The notes beneath the pieces are model-generated. The model was given only the letters and a program-made list of their open reading frames with translations, was not told the DNA's origin and searched no databases. A stretch of 64,000 nt of DNA from Verrucomicrobiota bacterium (GTDB lineage Bacteria; Verrucomicrobiota; Verrucomicrobiia; CAIQCK01). A program made the translations under genes and the position numbers. Numbering within the stretch: position 1 is the first letter of the stretch; every line of letters begins with the position of its first letter. Shown here piece after piece: positions 40,670 through 50,990 of the stretch. The stretch is taken from positions 1 through 64,000 of the forward strand of contig JACRJX010000026.1 of the NCBI GenBank assembly GCA_016235595.1. Reading direction: 5' to 3'.

Positions 40670-41080
40670 ATGCGCCACGGAAAACGAACCATTAAACTCG
40701 GCCGCAAAAGCGAACATCGCAATGCGATGCTTGCCAATCTGGTCTGCAGCCTCATCCTTCACGGTCGCGTCCGCACCACGGTGATGAAGGCCAAAGCTGC
40801 GCGTCGGCTCGCCGACCGCGTCATCACATTCGGCAAGAAAGGAACGCTGCATCATCGGCGTCTTGCCGTGTCTGCGTTGCACCAGAGAGAGGCGGTCGCC
40901 AAGCTGTTTAAAGACCTGGCCCCGCAGTATCAGGGCCGCAGCGGAGGCTACACTCGCATCGTCAAACTCAACCAGCGCATTGGCGACAGCGCCCCGCTGG
41001 CGTTTCTTGAGTGGGTGGAGACGGCTGTTGCAGCGCCGGAACCGGCTGCTGAGCCAGCCAAGCCCGCTGCGACCAGCTAG
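40670..41080 (+). CDS. rplQ: 50S ribosomal protein L17
   Basis: A 136-residue protein. MRHGKRTIKLGRKSEHRNAM and GRSGGYTRIVKLNQRIGDSA are diagnostic. It ends in an Ala/Pro/Glu tail (AAPEPAAEPAKPAATS) and is the last gene before the strong terminator. Confidence 0.97.
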   Translation: MRHGKRTIKLGRKSEHRNAMLANLVCSLILHGRVRTTVMKAKAARRLADRVITFGKKGTLHHRRLAVSALHQREAVAKLFKDLAPQYQGRSGGYTRIVKLNQRIGDSAPLAFLEWVETAVAAPEPAAEPAKPAATS

Positions 41081-41109
41081 ACGAACAGCGGCTAAACAAA
41101 TTCAACCAC

Positions 41110-41152
41110 ACGAAGGCGTGAGAGTTATATGACTCTCACGCCTTCGTTATTT
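41110..41152 (+). terminator. Rho-independent terminator of the supercluster
   Basis: ACGAAGGCGTGAGAGT (41110-41125) and ACTCTCACGCCTTCGT (41132-41147) form a perfect 16-bp stem with a six-base loop (TATATG), followed by TATTTT. It is 30 bases after rplQ. Confidence 0.92.
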
Positions 41153-41234
41153 TGGGGGCGCATATTCCGGTGGTGGAGTTTGCCTGGGAGGCGTTGTAAC
41201 CTTTGGCGCACGGTGCCTGTATAAGGGAGTAAGA

Positions 41235-41804
41235 ATGGAAGAACCAGCTAGCGGCGCCCTGGAACGGCCGGAGGCGGGCGATGCGGTGGTCGATCGCACC
41301 ACCGTGGAGTCAGTGTTGGCTGGTGACACGGATGCGTTTGCTGGGTTGCTGCAGCGCCACCAGTCGGCCGTCTATACGCACATGCTGAGAATGGTGAGAC
41401 GTCCGGAAGACGCGTTGGACCTGACTCAAGAGAGCTTTGTAAAGGCGTTCAAGTATCTCGCGCACTACAACCCGCGCTGGGCGTTCAAGACGTGGCTGAT
41501 GACGATCGCGACGAACACCGCAATCAACTTCATCCAGAAGCGCCGGCTTCAGACGGTGTCTCTGGAAGAGGTTGCCGAGCCGGCAGCGGAACCGCGGAGT
41601 GACGCGAAGGAACTGGAACCGGCATTGTTGGCGGCGCTGGCACGGTTGCCGGAGAAGGCGCGCGCAATGTTCAACCTGCGCTATCAGGAAGGCTTGCGGC
41701 TGGCCGAGATTGGCGCGGTGCTTGGTGAGAGCCAGTCGAATGTGAAGGTGACGCTGCACCGGGCACGGAGGTTCTTGAGAGTGGAACTGGAGAGAGGACT
41801 ATGA
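41235..41804 (+). CDS. ECF-type RNA polymerase sigma factor
   Basis: The 189-residue product has sigma region 2 (residues about 30-100: LLQRHQSAVYTHMLRMVRRP, DALDLTQESFVKAFKYL, and WLMTIATNTAINFIQKRR) and region 4 (about 125-185: LARLPEKARAMFNLRYQEGL and SQSNVKVTLHRARRFLR). It has no regions 1 or 3, as in ECF factors. GGGAG precedes the ATG. Its stop overlaps the next start (ATGA), which marks that gene as the probable anti-sigma. Confidence 0.93.
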   Translation: MEEPASGALERPEAGDAVVDRTTVESVLAGDTDAFAGLLQRHQSAVYTHMLRMVRRPEDALDLTQESFVKAFKYLAHYNPRWAFKTWLMTIATNTAINFIQKRRLQTVSLEEVAEPAAEPRSDAKELEPALLAALARLPEKARAMFNLRYQEGLRLAEIGAVLGESQSNVKVTLHRARRFLRVELERGL

Positions 41805-42094
41805 AAGCAGAGATGTGGCGGGAATTAAGGAATCCACCGTCGGAACTGGCGGCGCGGGTAATGGGCGACGTGCGCGCGTGGCAGCGGGGGCCGGCAACGG
41901 CGTGGCTGGTGGGAGGGCAGACGGCGGTGCTGGCAGTGTTGTTATTCGTCAGCGCGGCGAATTTGCCGGGGCAGATGGTGGAAACGGCCGAATCGATGCG
42001 CGACTGGTCGGTGTCGGTCGCGATGGCGACGCTGGAGTTGTCGGATCGGCTGGGTGAGTTCGTCGGCGTTCAGCAAATCGAGGAGATTCTATGA
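41801..42094 (+). CDS. Small membrane protein, probable anti-sigma factor
   Basis: A 97-residue protein with a cytosolic N-terminus (about 1-30), one transmembrane helix (about 33-53, TAWLVGGQTAVLAVLLFVSA) and an outer C-terminus. It lacks a recognisable zinc anti-sigma motif (HxxxCxxC). The anti-sigma role is inferred from four-base coupling with the ECF gene and its topology. It is coupled in the same way (ATGA) to the next gene. Confidence 0.6.
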   Translation: MKAEMWRELRNPPSELAARVMGDVRAWQRGPATAWLVGGQTAVLAVLLFVSAANLPGQMVETAESMRDWSVSVAMATLELSDRLGEFVGVQQIEEIL

Positions 42095-42675
42095 AACCTT
42101 TGACGTTGATGGTGATGGGGCTGGGAGCGGCCGTCGGTTTGGGAGCGCTGGGAATGGAGAGGCATGTCGGTCTGCTGTTATTGGTCTGGCTCATTGGCAC
42201 TCTGGGCGGCGTTCCCATGGCGCTCGTGTTGCAGGCTGTGTTTCCACGGTTTCTGCGGCGGACATCGGAGAGCTTGGAGCGCGGCCCGTGGTCATCGCTG
42301 GTCGTCGGGGTGTTGGGCGTGCTGATCGTGCTGATCGCATTGCATGTGGCCCAACAGCCGCACGGCTTGGGCAGGTTTTTGGCAGGCATCACAGGCATCG
42401 GGTTGGGAGTGGTGACGGTTTTCGGCGCGGCGGCGGCGTATCGGTTGCTCGGCAGCCGGATGTATTTCAGCATGAACAGCCCGCGCGCGGATCAGGCGTT
42501 TCCGTCGACGTTGCTCGGCGGTGTCGTGCTGAGCATGGCGGTGCTGCTGCCGTATCTTGGCGCTCTGGTTTTTGCAATCGTGCTGGCGATGGGGCTTGGC
42601 GCGGGCTTGATCGCGCTGCTGGCCAAACAGCCGAGGCCGCCGGTGGTCAGTCCAGTTCCGCCCAAACAGTCTTGA
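42091..42675 (+). CDS. Multi-pass membrane protein of unknown function
   Basis: The 194 residues contain about five transmembrane helices (for example LTLMVMGLGAAVGLGAL, LLLLVWLIGTLGGVPMALVL, VGVLGVLIVLIALHV, ITGIGLGVVTVFGAAAAYRL, GALVFAIVLAMGLGAGLIAL). No family is recognised. It is the third gene of the sigma operon. Its last 29 bases overlap the end of the convergent rRNA-modification gene. Confidence 0.7.
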   Translation: MKPLTLMVMGLGAAVGLGALGMERHVGLLLLVWLIGTLGGVPMALVLQAVFPRFLRRTSESLERGPWSSLVVGVLGVLIVLIALHVAQQPHGLGRFLAGITGIGLGVVTVFGAAAAYRLLGSRMYFSMNSPRADQAFPSTLLGGVVLSMAVLLPYLGALVFAIVLAMGLGAGLIALLAKQPRPPVVSPVPPKQS

Positions 42676-44113
42676 GGTAGGGTTTCTCGCCGGAAGCAAT
42701 ACGGAAATCGAATGGTTGTGTTGCAAAGTCCATCCGTCGCGCGCGTGGCGTGCCGCGTTGGACTGCGTCCATGAAACGCTGCGGGCTGAGTGAGCGTGCG
42801 TTGGTGGAGCAAAACAGAGTGCCGCCGGTCTTCACGAGCGGCTCCGCGAGCGCGACGAGTTTGGCATAGTCCTTCTCCGCGCTGAACGGCCGCCCCTTTT
42901 TGGCCGTTGAGAACGTCGGCGGATCGATCAACACCATGTCAAATCGGCGGCCCTTTTTTGCGAGCCGCGCCAGCCAGTCGAAACAATCGCCGTAGATGAA
43001 ATCGTGCGCTTCCGGATTGATGTTGTTCAGGCGGAAGTTGTCGCGTCCCCAGTCGAGGTATCGCTTCGAGAGATCGAGGCTGGTGACGACCGCTCCAGCG
43101 TGCGCCGCGGCTACCGAGAAGGAGCAGGTGTAAGCGAAGGTGTTCAATACGGTCTTGCCGTGCAGGTCGCGTGCGAGCAATCGCCGGCGATTCTCCCGTT
43201 GGTCGAGAAACAAGCCGGTCGAGTATCCCGCATCGAGGCTGACAAGAAACTTCAGGCCATTCTCAATGACTTCGAAACGTGATTCGGGCGAGGCCGTTTC
43301 ACCCGTCGGTTGCTTCTCCATCGAACGCTCAACCAATGTCTCGGAGGCAAATGCTTCGCGCAAAGCCGGATTGGGTGACGCATACCACTGCACCAGCAGG
43401 CAGTCGCCATAGCGGTCCAACACCGCATTGGGGAAGCCGTCGGCGGCTCCGCTGACGAGACGACAGGCGTTGCTGCCGGCGGAATCGAACAGCAGAGAGC
43501 GGAACTCACGCGCTGCCGTCAGCCAGTCGGGATTGGAGAATGTCGCGGGCGTCGGCGCGTCGAAACGCACCGTTTGGGTGGTCTGAGGATGGCGCAGTTC
43601 AAGCGATGCGGCATGCAACATCAAACGGGGCAGGGGACTGACCGGTCTTTCATAAAGTGTGTCACCGGCAACGGCGAAACCGCTTTGCGCCGCGTGCAGA
43701 CGGATTTGGTGAGTGCGTCCGGTTTCCGGTGTTGCTCGTATCAATGCGAAGCGGCCGCAACGGCCGGCTGGCTCGAAAAGCGTTGCAGCCGCCTTCCCAT
43801 CGATGGGAGAGGAGACTCGCAGCGGTTTCGCAGGTGCGGCGGCTGCGGTGAGGAAGAGATAGGTTTTTCGCACCGCCTTCTGCTCGAACTGCTCGGTAAG
43901 ACTGCGATTGGCAGCCGCGGTTTTGCCGAAGACAAGCACACCACTGGTTTCCTTGTCGAGACGATGATGGATGGCTAGGGGCCGTCCCCCATGGCGCTGC
44001 AACCATTCGTGCAACCCCTCCGGCGCAAAACGGTCCGGCGCATGCGTGTTGATGCCGGCGGGTTTGTTGACCGCCAGCAGATGGTCATCTTCGAAAAGGA
44101 TGAGAGGTTCCAC
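42647..44113 (-). CDS. Fused RluA-type pseudouridine synthase and RlmI-type rRNA methyltransferase
   Basis: The 488-residue product joins two enzymes. Residues 1 to about 200 are an RluA-family pseudouridine synthase with the catalytic Asp53 in HRLDKETSG. Residues about 205-488 resemble RlmI (23S rRNA cytosine-5 methyltransferase): the middle domain RLVSGAADGFPNAVLDRYGD, the Rossmann SAM site NTFAYTCSFSVAAAHAGA and the motif LIDPPTFS. No S4 or PUA domain is seen at the N-terminus. Both activities act on uridine/cytidine in rRNA; exact sites are not predictable. It follows a DUF503 stub and fabI in the same direction. Confidence 0.88.
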   Translation of the reverse strand: MEPLILFEDDHLLAVNKPAGINTHAPDRFAPEGLHEWLQRHGGRPLAIHHRLDKETSGVLVFGKTAAANRSLTEQFEQKAVRKTYLFLTAAAAPAKPLRVSSPIDGKAAATLFEPAGRCGRFALIRATPETGRTHQIRLHAAQSGFAVAGDTLYERPVSPLPRLMLHAASLELRHPQTTQTVRFDAPTPATFSNPDWLTAAREFRSLLFDSAGSNACRLVSGAADGFPNAVLDRYGDCLLVQWYASPNPALREAFASETLVERSMEKQPTGETASPESRFEVIENGLKFLVSLDAGYSTGLFLDQRENRRRLLARDLHGKTVLNTFAYTCSFSVAAAHAGAVVTSLDLSKRYLDWGRDNFRLNNINPEAHDFIYGDCFDWLARLAKKGRRFDMVLIDPPTFSTAKKGRPFSAEKDYAKLVALAEPLVKTGGTLFCSTNARSLSPQRFMDAVQRGTPRARRMDFATQPFDFRIASGEKPYLKTVWAELD

Positions 44114-44118
44114 GAGGT

Positions 44119-44211
44119 CTAAATGAACTGGGTTCGGTAGTCCTGCATCTTATCCTTGAGCGATTGCGCCTCGGGAAAGCTCAGGTCGATTTCGAGATAA
44201 CCGATGGTCAT
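44119..44211 (-). pseudogene. Truncated DUF503 (YlxP-like) remnant
   Basis: The 30-residue frame MTIGYLEIDLSFPEAQSLKD then KMQDYRTQFI matches the first 20 residues of the DUF503/YlxP family (typically HIGxLEIELxLPxAxSLKxKR). The normal length is about 90 residues; the rest is missing. It stops five bases before the pseudouridine synthase start. Similarity rests on the short N-terminus, so a genuine small peptide cannot be excluded. Confidence 0.5.
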
Positions 44212-44244
44212 GCGAGAGTTGGGGCCTGGGGCGTTGCCGGAAGG

Positions 44245-45060
44245 TCAGCCAGGCTGTGAGTCGGATTTTTCGAGCGGCGCGACATTCATGGCCATGATGT
44301 TGTAACCGGCGTCGACATACATGACCTCGCCGGTGATGCCGCTGGACATCTCCGAAGCGAGGAAAGTGGCGGTGTCACCCAGTTCGCGCAGTTCGATGTT
44401 TCGTTTCAGCGGCGCGGCTTCGGGGTAGATGCGCATCATCTTCGTGAAGCCGCTGATGCCGCGCGCCGCCAGAGTATTGACGGGACCGGCGCTGATGGCA
44501 TTGACCCGGATGTTCTTTCGTCCGAGATCGAAGGCCAGGTAGCGGACGGAGGCTTCGAGCGACGCCTTGGCCACGCCCATGACGTTGTAGTGCGGCACCA
44601 CTTTCTCGCTGCCGTAGAAACTGAGCGCCATGATGCTGCCGCCCTCGATCATCAGCGGTACAGCGGCGCGGGTCAGGGCGACGAGTGAGTAAGCGCTGAC
44701 GTCGTGAGCGACGCGGAACGCCTCACGGGAGGTGTTGAGAAATTCATTTTCCAACGCCTCTTTGGGCGCAAACGCCAGCGAATGGAGCACAAGATGAAGT
44801 TTGCCGAAATCACGCTGGACGTTGGCAAAGACGGCTGCGATGTCTTCATCGCGGGTCACGTCGCAAGGGTAGAGCGGCGTGTCTTTGCCAAAAGAGGCCA
44901 CCAGTTTCTCGACGTTGTCCTTGATTCTTTCGCCTTGGTAGGTGAAGGCGAGTCTGGCGCCGGCGTTGTGCCACGCTTGGGCGATGGCCCACGCAATGGA
45001 ACGATTGCTGGCAACGCCGAAGATGATGCCAAGTTTTCCATCGAGAAGTTTGGGTGTCAT
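44245..45060 (-). CDS. fabI: Enoyl-[acyl-carrier-protein] reductase (NADH)
   Basis: The last reductive step of each fatty-acid elongation cycle. The 271-residue SDR-fold protein has the FabI pattern: GVASNRSIAWAIA in the cofactor loop, Tyr149 and Tyr158-x6-Lys165 (YNVMGVAK) matching the family Tyr146/Tyr156/Lys163, and NAISAGPVNTLAARGI. The triclosan-relevant residues were not analysed. The chain ends in a short polar tail. Confidence 0.96.
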   Translation of the reverse strand: MTPKLLDGKLGIIFGVASNRSIAWAIAQAWHNAGARLAFTYQGERIKDNVEKLVASFGKDTPLYPCDVTRDEDIAAVFANVQRDFGKLHLVLHSLAFAPKEALENEFLNTSREAFRVAHDVSAYSLVALTRAAVPLMIEGGSIMALSFYGSEKVVPHYNVMGVAKASLEASVRYLAFDLGRKNIRVNAISAGPVNTLAARGISGFTKMMRIYPEAAPLKRNIELRELGDTATFLASEMSSGITGEVMYVDAGYNIMAMNVAPLEKSDSQPG

Positions 45061-45151
45061 ACGTTGACTTCGGTTCCTGTGAATTCGTTATAACGGCGCC
45101 GCAATCCGAGTGCAAGCCAGTCAGTTTACGTCAAGTGTTTCAGAAGTGCAA

Positions 45152-45184
45152 AAGGCCCGGCGGTCACGAGGACCGACGGGCCTT
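45152..45184 (-). terminator. Terminator of the initiator tRNA
   Basis: AAGGCCCG (45152-45159) pairs with CGGGCCTT (45177-45184), and CGGTC with GACCG inside, separated by one G-A mismatch. Read on the minus strand it is followed by TTTT. It lies just beyond the 3' end of tRNA-fMet and upstream of fabI. Confidence 0.75.
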
Positions 45185-45191
45185 CTGAAAT

Positions 45192-45268
<77 letters not shown>

Positions 45269-45311
45269 ATCCAAAACTACCTGCGCACTGTATCCATCCA
45301 CTGAGACCCGG

Positions 45312-45632
45312 TCAAGGGTTTCTCTGCTGCGGCGCGGAATTTCCCTGTTCAAAGCGAAAAACCGTCTCACCAGGCTTGACCAGCTTCAGTTTTTCGCGTG
45401 CGACACGCTCCACTTCCCGCGGATCGTTGGTTAACGCCTGCTGGCGTGCCAACTGCCGATTGTATTCGGCCTCCTGTTCACGCAGTTGTTCGTCGAGTTT
45501 GTACTTTTCCGCTCGAAGATTCTGCGCTTCTCGCAGCCTTGGGATATACGTCACCAAGAAGGCTGTCAGCGCCAGAATGAACAGTGCCAGCCAGATTACG
45601 CCGCGGGTGGATGTTCGCACGGATTGGCTCAT
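45312..45632 (-). CDS. FtsB/DivIC-like septum formation initiator
   Basis: A 106-residue bitopic division protein: short cytosolic end, one transmembrane helix (about 12-29, VIWLALFILALTAFLVTYI), then a coiled coil (RLREAQNLRAEKYKLDEQLR) and the family tail with REVERVAREKLKLVKPGETV. The eno-ftsB order matches that of proteobacteria. It is three bases from the end of eno, so probably co-transcribed. Confidence 0.85.
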   Translation of the reverse strand: MSQSVRTSTRGVIWLALFILALTAFLVTYIPRLREAQNLRAEKYKLDEQLREQEAEYNRQLARQQALTNDPREVERVAREKLKLVKPGETVFRFEQGNSAPQQRNP

Positions 45633-45635
45633 CGT

Positions 45636-47642
<2,007 letters not shown>

Positions 47643-47646
<4 letters not shown>

Positions 47647-48401
47647 CGGGCAACGATGACTTCGATACGCTGCTTTTGCAGCATGGCTATCTGGTCGCGC
47701 GGGGTGTCCTTGTCAGTAATGACGGTGTGAATCTTGTCCAAGGGTGCGGCGAAGGAGAGGGCGCGGCGGCCAAACTTGGTGTGATCCAGACACAGGACGA
47801 CCCGGCTGGCGGCGGTCATCATCTTCTGTTGCACGGCCACGATCAGGTTGTTGGAATTGGTGATGCCTTCGGCAGTAAGGCCGCCGGCACTCATGATGGC
47901 GACGTCGGCGTGAAGCTTTGAGAGGGTTTCTTCGGCCAGAGGTCCGAGCAACACGCCGATGCGCGGGAAAATGAACCCGCCACACATGATGGTTTCCACC
48001 ATGCTGGAGTTGCTGAACAGGTTGGCCACGGGCAGGGAGTTGGTGATGATTTGGATGCGTTTGTTGCCGAGGTGCTTGGCGACGTGATAGGTGGTGGTGC
48101 CGCCGTCAATGAGCACCGACATGCCGTTTTCCACCAACGCCGCAGCCGCACGACCGATGATGTCCTTTTCCTCAGCTTGGCGGGTGTCGCGGACGACGAA
48201 ATTCAACTCGTCGGTCTTGTGCTCCACGGCCATGGCGCCGCCGTGGGTGCGGGTGAGGATACCCTTGGCGGCAAGTTGATCGAGGTCGCGCCGAATGGTG
48301 GATTCTGACGCCTGCAGGTCACGGGTAAGTGTGGCGAGATCGAGGAATTCGTGTTGGCCGAGCAGTTCTGCAATGCGGCGGAATCGTTCGGGCGCTTTCA
48401 C
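47643..48401 (-). CDS. DeoR/GlpR-family transcriptional regulator of the microcompartment locus
   Basis: The 252-residue protein has an N-terminal DeoR winged helix (LTRDLQASESTIRRDLDQLA then KGILTRTHGG) and a C-terminal sugar-phosphate effector domain (DGGTTTYHVAKHLGNKRIQI; ITNSNNLIVAVQQKMM). The GTG at 48401 gives a normal family N-terminus. An ATG at 48476 would add 25 residues that run over the pduL promoter region. It is divergent from pduL and, by analogy with other PVC loci, probably represses it until a sugar phosphate binds. Confidence 0.88.
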
Positions 48402-48443
48402 ACTGCAAATCTGGCACTTGTCGAAAATATTTGCAAGAAGTTG

Positions 48444-48472
48444 TTGACAGATTCTGGAAAAATCGTTATTTA
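48444..48472 (+). promoter_or_regulatory. Promoter of the microcompartment operon
   Basis: TTGACA (48444-48449) is followed after 17 bases by TATTTA (48467-48472). It lies between the regulator and pduL. Within and just beyond it, the pattern TCTGGAA(AAA)TCGT recurs at 48453-48466 and in shorter form TCTGGAATCGT at 48505-48515, a possible operator pair for the DeoR protein. Confidence 0.55.
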
Positions 48473-48515
48473 TCATGCTCGGTTTTGGAAGATATTGATT
48501 GAATCTGGAATCGTC

Positions 48516-49187
48516 ATGAGTACATCTCAGATCCAGCGGTCAACGGTGGAGCAAATCGTGCGTGAGGCGGTTTACGCACGGTTTCGCCCTATGTCGCCGG
48601 CGAGTAAAACGCCGCCGAATCCGCTCGTCGTCAACGTCAGCGCGCGGCATTGCCACCTGACGCAGGAGGCGGTGGAGGCGTTATTCGGCCCGGGGCAGCA
48701 GCTCAAGCCGATGAAGATGCTTTATCAAGAGGGTCAGTATGCCGCCGAGCAGATGGTGACGCTGATTGGCCCTCGGAGCCGCATCATTTCCAACCTGCGC
48801 ATTCTCGGGCCTTGTCGTACGTTGAACCAGGTGGAATTGGCGTTCACGGATTCCATCATGCTCGGTTTTGACGTTCCGGTGCGAATGAGCGGCAATATCA
48901 AGGGCACGCCGGGATGCATGTTGATGGGGCCGAAGGGATTTTTTGAGGTAGAGGAAGGCGTGATCCGGGCGTTGCGGCACGTGCACATGAACCTGGAGGA
49001 CGCGGCGTTTTACGGCGTCAAGCAGGGTGACAAGATGAAACTGCGTGTCGGCGGCGAATGCGGCGCGGTTTTCGAAGACTTGGTGGTCCGCGTGGACAAG
49101 TCGTTCAAGCTCGAGGTGCACATCGACACCGACGAAGGGAACGCCTGCGGTTTGCGGCCGGACAGCAAAGTAGAGTTGTTGAAGTGA
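48516..49187 (+). CDS. pduL: PduL-type phosphotransacylase with encapsulation peptide
   Basis: Converts acyl-CoA and phosphate to acyl phosphate, regenerating CoA inside the shell. The 223 residues start with an amphipathic helix (STSQIQRSTVEQIVREAVYA) that looks like an encapsulation peptide, then a linker. The two PduL domains carry metal-binding motifs VSARHCHLT, RHVHMN and the C-terminal HIDTDEGNA. It is the first gene of the operon; the start at 48516 follows the promoter by about 40 bases. Confidence 0.95.
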   Translation: MSTSQIQRSTVEQIVREAVYARFRPMSPASKTPPNPLVVNVSARHCHLTQEAVEALFGPGQQLKPMKMLYQEGQYAAEQMVTLIGPRSRIISNLRILGPCRTLNQVELAFTDSIMLGFDVPVRMSGNIKGTPGCMLMGPKGFFEVEEGVIRALRHVHMNLEDAAFYGVKQGDKMKLRVGGECGAVFEDLVVRVDKSFKLEVHIDTDEGNACGLRPDSKVELLK

Positions 49188-49228
49188 GGACGGCCCTGTT
49201 GGCCGCCCGGAAAAACGATAGGAGAAAA

Positions 49229-49498
49229 ATGAACGAAGGTATTGGCATCATAGAAACGAAAGGTTACGTCGGCGCGGTCGAGGCCAGCGACGCGGCGGTG
49301 AAGGCCGCCAATGTCACGCTGATCAAGACCGTGCAGATCGGCGGCGGCTTCGTCACCGTCCTGCTCAAGGGCGATGTCGGCAGCGTGAAGGCCGCTGTGG
49401 ACGCGGGTTCAGCGGCGGCGGGCAAGGTTGGCGAATTGGTCGCCAGCCACGTTATCCCGCGCCCCAGCCCGGAACTGTTGAAGGCATTCATTGGTTAA
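49229..49498 (+). CDS. BMC-H shell protein 1
   Basis: An 89-residue single-domain microcompartment protein that forms shell hexamers. It begins NEGIGIIETKGYVGAVEASD. The pore loop is QIGGGFVTV, different from the KVGSGLV of the two paralogues downstream, so the pore chemistry may differ. AGGAG precedes the ATG. Confidence 0.95.
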   Translation: MNEGIGIIETKGYVGAVEASDAAVKAANVTLIKTVQIGGGFVTVLLKGDVGSVKAAVDAGSAAAGKVGELVASHVIPRPSPELLKAFIG

Positions 49499-49510
49499 GG
49501 AGAAACGCAT

Positions 49511-49792
49511 ATGGCACTGCAAGCAATTGGCATGATCGAAACGAAGGGCCTCACGGCGTTGCTCGAAGGAAGCGACGCGGCGCTGAAGGCCGCCAGTGTC
49601 CAACTCACCGGCTGGGAAAAGGTCGGCTCGGGTTTGGTCGCGGCATTCTTCAAGGGCGACGTGGCAGCGGTGAAGGCCGCTGTGGACGCCGGCGCGGCTG
49701 CGGCAGCCCAGGTGGGCGAGGTCGTCAGCGTGCACGTCATTCCGCGCCCGCACGAAGAGTTGCCCGGTCTCGGCAAGTGGATCGGCGCGTAA
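49511..49792 (+). CDS. BMC-H shell protein 2
   Basis: A 93-residue hexamer-forming shell protein, 12 bases after the first. It reads [20 protein letters not shown] with the pore loop KVGSGLVAA. The C-terminus has [16 protein letters not shown]. It resembles the third BMC-H (50991) more than the first. Confidence 0.95.
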   Translation: MALQAIGMIETKGLTALLEGSDAALKAASVQLTGWEKVGSGLVAAFFKGDVAAVKAAVDAGAAAAAQVGEVVSVHVIPRPHEELPGLGKWIGA

Positions 49793-49840
49793 ACGCGGCG
49801 TTCTGCGCTGCGGATAACGTGCAATGAATCGCGGTTCACC

Positions 49841-50962
49841 GTGAAGATCCTTATAGCCAATATAGGCTCGACCTCCTTCAAGTATCGTCTGCTCGACATG
49901 ACGACGGAGGCGACGCTGGCCAAGGGCGGCTTCGAGCGCGTCACCGACTACGGCGACGCGATCGAGAAGTCGCTTGCCGAAATGAAGGCCAGCGGCGCGC
50001 TGCCGCGCTTGGAGGAACTGGCGGCGGTCGGTTTCAAGACCGTGCTGGCGAAGAATGTCCTCGGTTGCGCGGAGCTGACGGAGGACGTGCTGAAGGCGAT
50101 GGAGGAGATGAACGAGGTGGCGCCATCGCACAACCCGCCCTACATCGCTGGCATCCGGAAGTTTCGCGAGAAGTTGCCGCGCACGCCGATGGTGGGTTTG
50201 TTCGAGACGGCGTGGTGGATGAATGCGCCGGAGGCGGCAAAGCGGTACGCCGTGCCGGAGCAATGGGCCGAGTGGGGCGTGCGGCGTTATGGGTTCCACG
50301 GCGCGAGCCATCGTTACATCGCCGAGCGCGTTGCGAAACTGCTCGGTGGCAGCAACCTTCGCGTGATCTCGTGTCACCTCGGCGGCAGCAACAGCATCGG
50401 TGCGACGCTTGGCAATCGCGGCATGGGCAATTCGCTCGGCATGAGCCCGCAGTCCGGCCTGCCGCACAACAACCGCGTGGGCGAGCTGGACTCGTTTGCG
50501 ATTCCGTTCCTGATGAAGACGCATGGACTGACGATTGACCAGATCGTGCGTTCGATGAACAAGGAAGGCGGTTTGCTGGGCATCAGCGGGGTGTCTAACG
50601 ACGTTCGTGACATCGTGGCAGCCGCCCAGCAAGGCAACGAGCGGGCGAAGCTGGCAATGGAGGTGTTTGCGCACGACATCCGGCATTGGATTGGCGCTTA
50701 TCTCGTCCAGCTCAACGGCGCGGACGCGATCGTGTTCACAGCCGGCATTGGCGAAAACAATGCGCAGTTGCGTGAAATGGTTTGCACCAACCTCGATTGG
50801 TTCGGCATCCGGCTGGATGTGGCGAAGAACGAGGCTTATCAGCGAGGGCAGGAATCGGTCATCAGCGCGGACGATTCGCGCACGAAGATCATGGTGTTGC
50901 CAACGAACGAGGAAATCGTCGTGGCACGTGAAGTGAAGAAACTTTTGGAGAACAGGAAGTAG
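49841..50962 (+). CDS. ackA: Acetate/propionate kinase homologue with altered active site
   Basis: Expected to make ATP from the acyl phosphate produced by PduL. The 373 residues (family about 400) start at GTG 49841 with [27 protein letters not shown] retains the conserved His153. Several catalytic positions differ from known acetate kinases: Glu122 in GLFETAWW instead of Asp (FDTAF), GFKTVLAK in place of GHRVVHGG (Arg to Lys66), and HLGGSNS instead of HLGNGxS. Arg212 (NNRVGELD) and the C-terminal PTNEE Glu are kept. Between two BMC-H genes. No encapsulation helix is obvious, so it may act outside the shell. Confidence 0.85.
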   Translation: MKILIANIGSTSFKYRLLDMTTEATLAKGGFERVTDYGDAIEKSLAEMKASGALPRLEELAAVGFKTVLAKNVLGCAELTEDVLKAMEEMNEVAPSHNPPYIAGIRKFREKLPRTPMVGLFETAWWMNAPEAAKRYAVPEQWAEWGVRRYGFHGASHRYIAERVAKLLGGSNLRVISCHLGGSNSIGATLGNRGMGNSLGMSPQSGLPHNNRVGELDSFAIPFLMKTHGLTIDQIVRSMNKEGGLLGISGVSNDVRDIVAAAQQGNERAKLAMEVFAHDIRHWIGAYLVQLNGADAIVFTAGIGENNAQLREMVCTNLDWFGIRLDVAKNEAYQRGQESVISADDSRTKIMVLPTNEEIVVAREVKKLLENRK

Positions 50963-50990
50963 CTTAGAGAAGCAGAACAGGAGAACGAAC

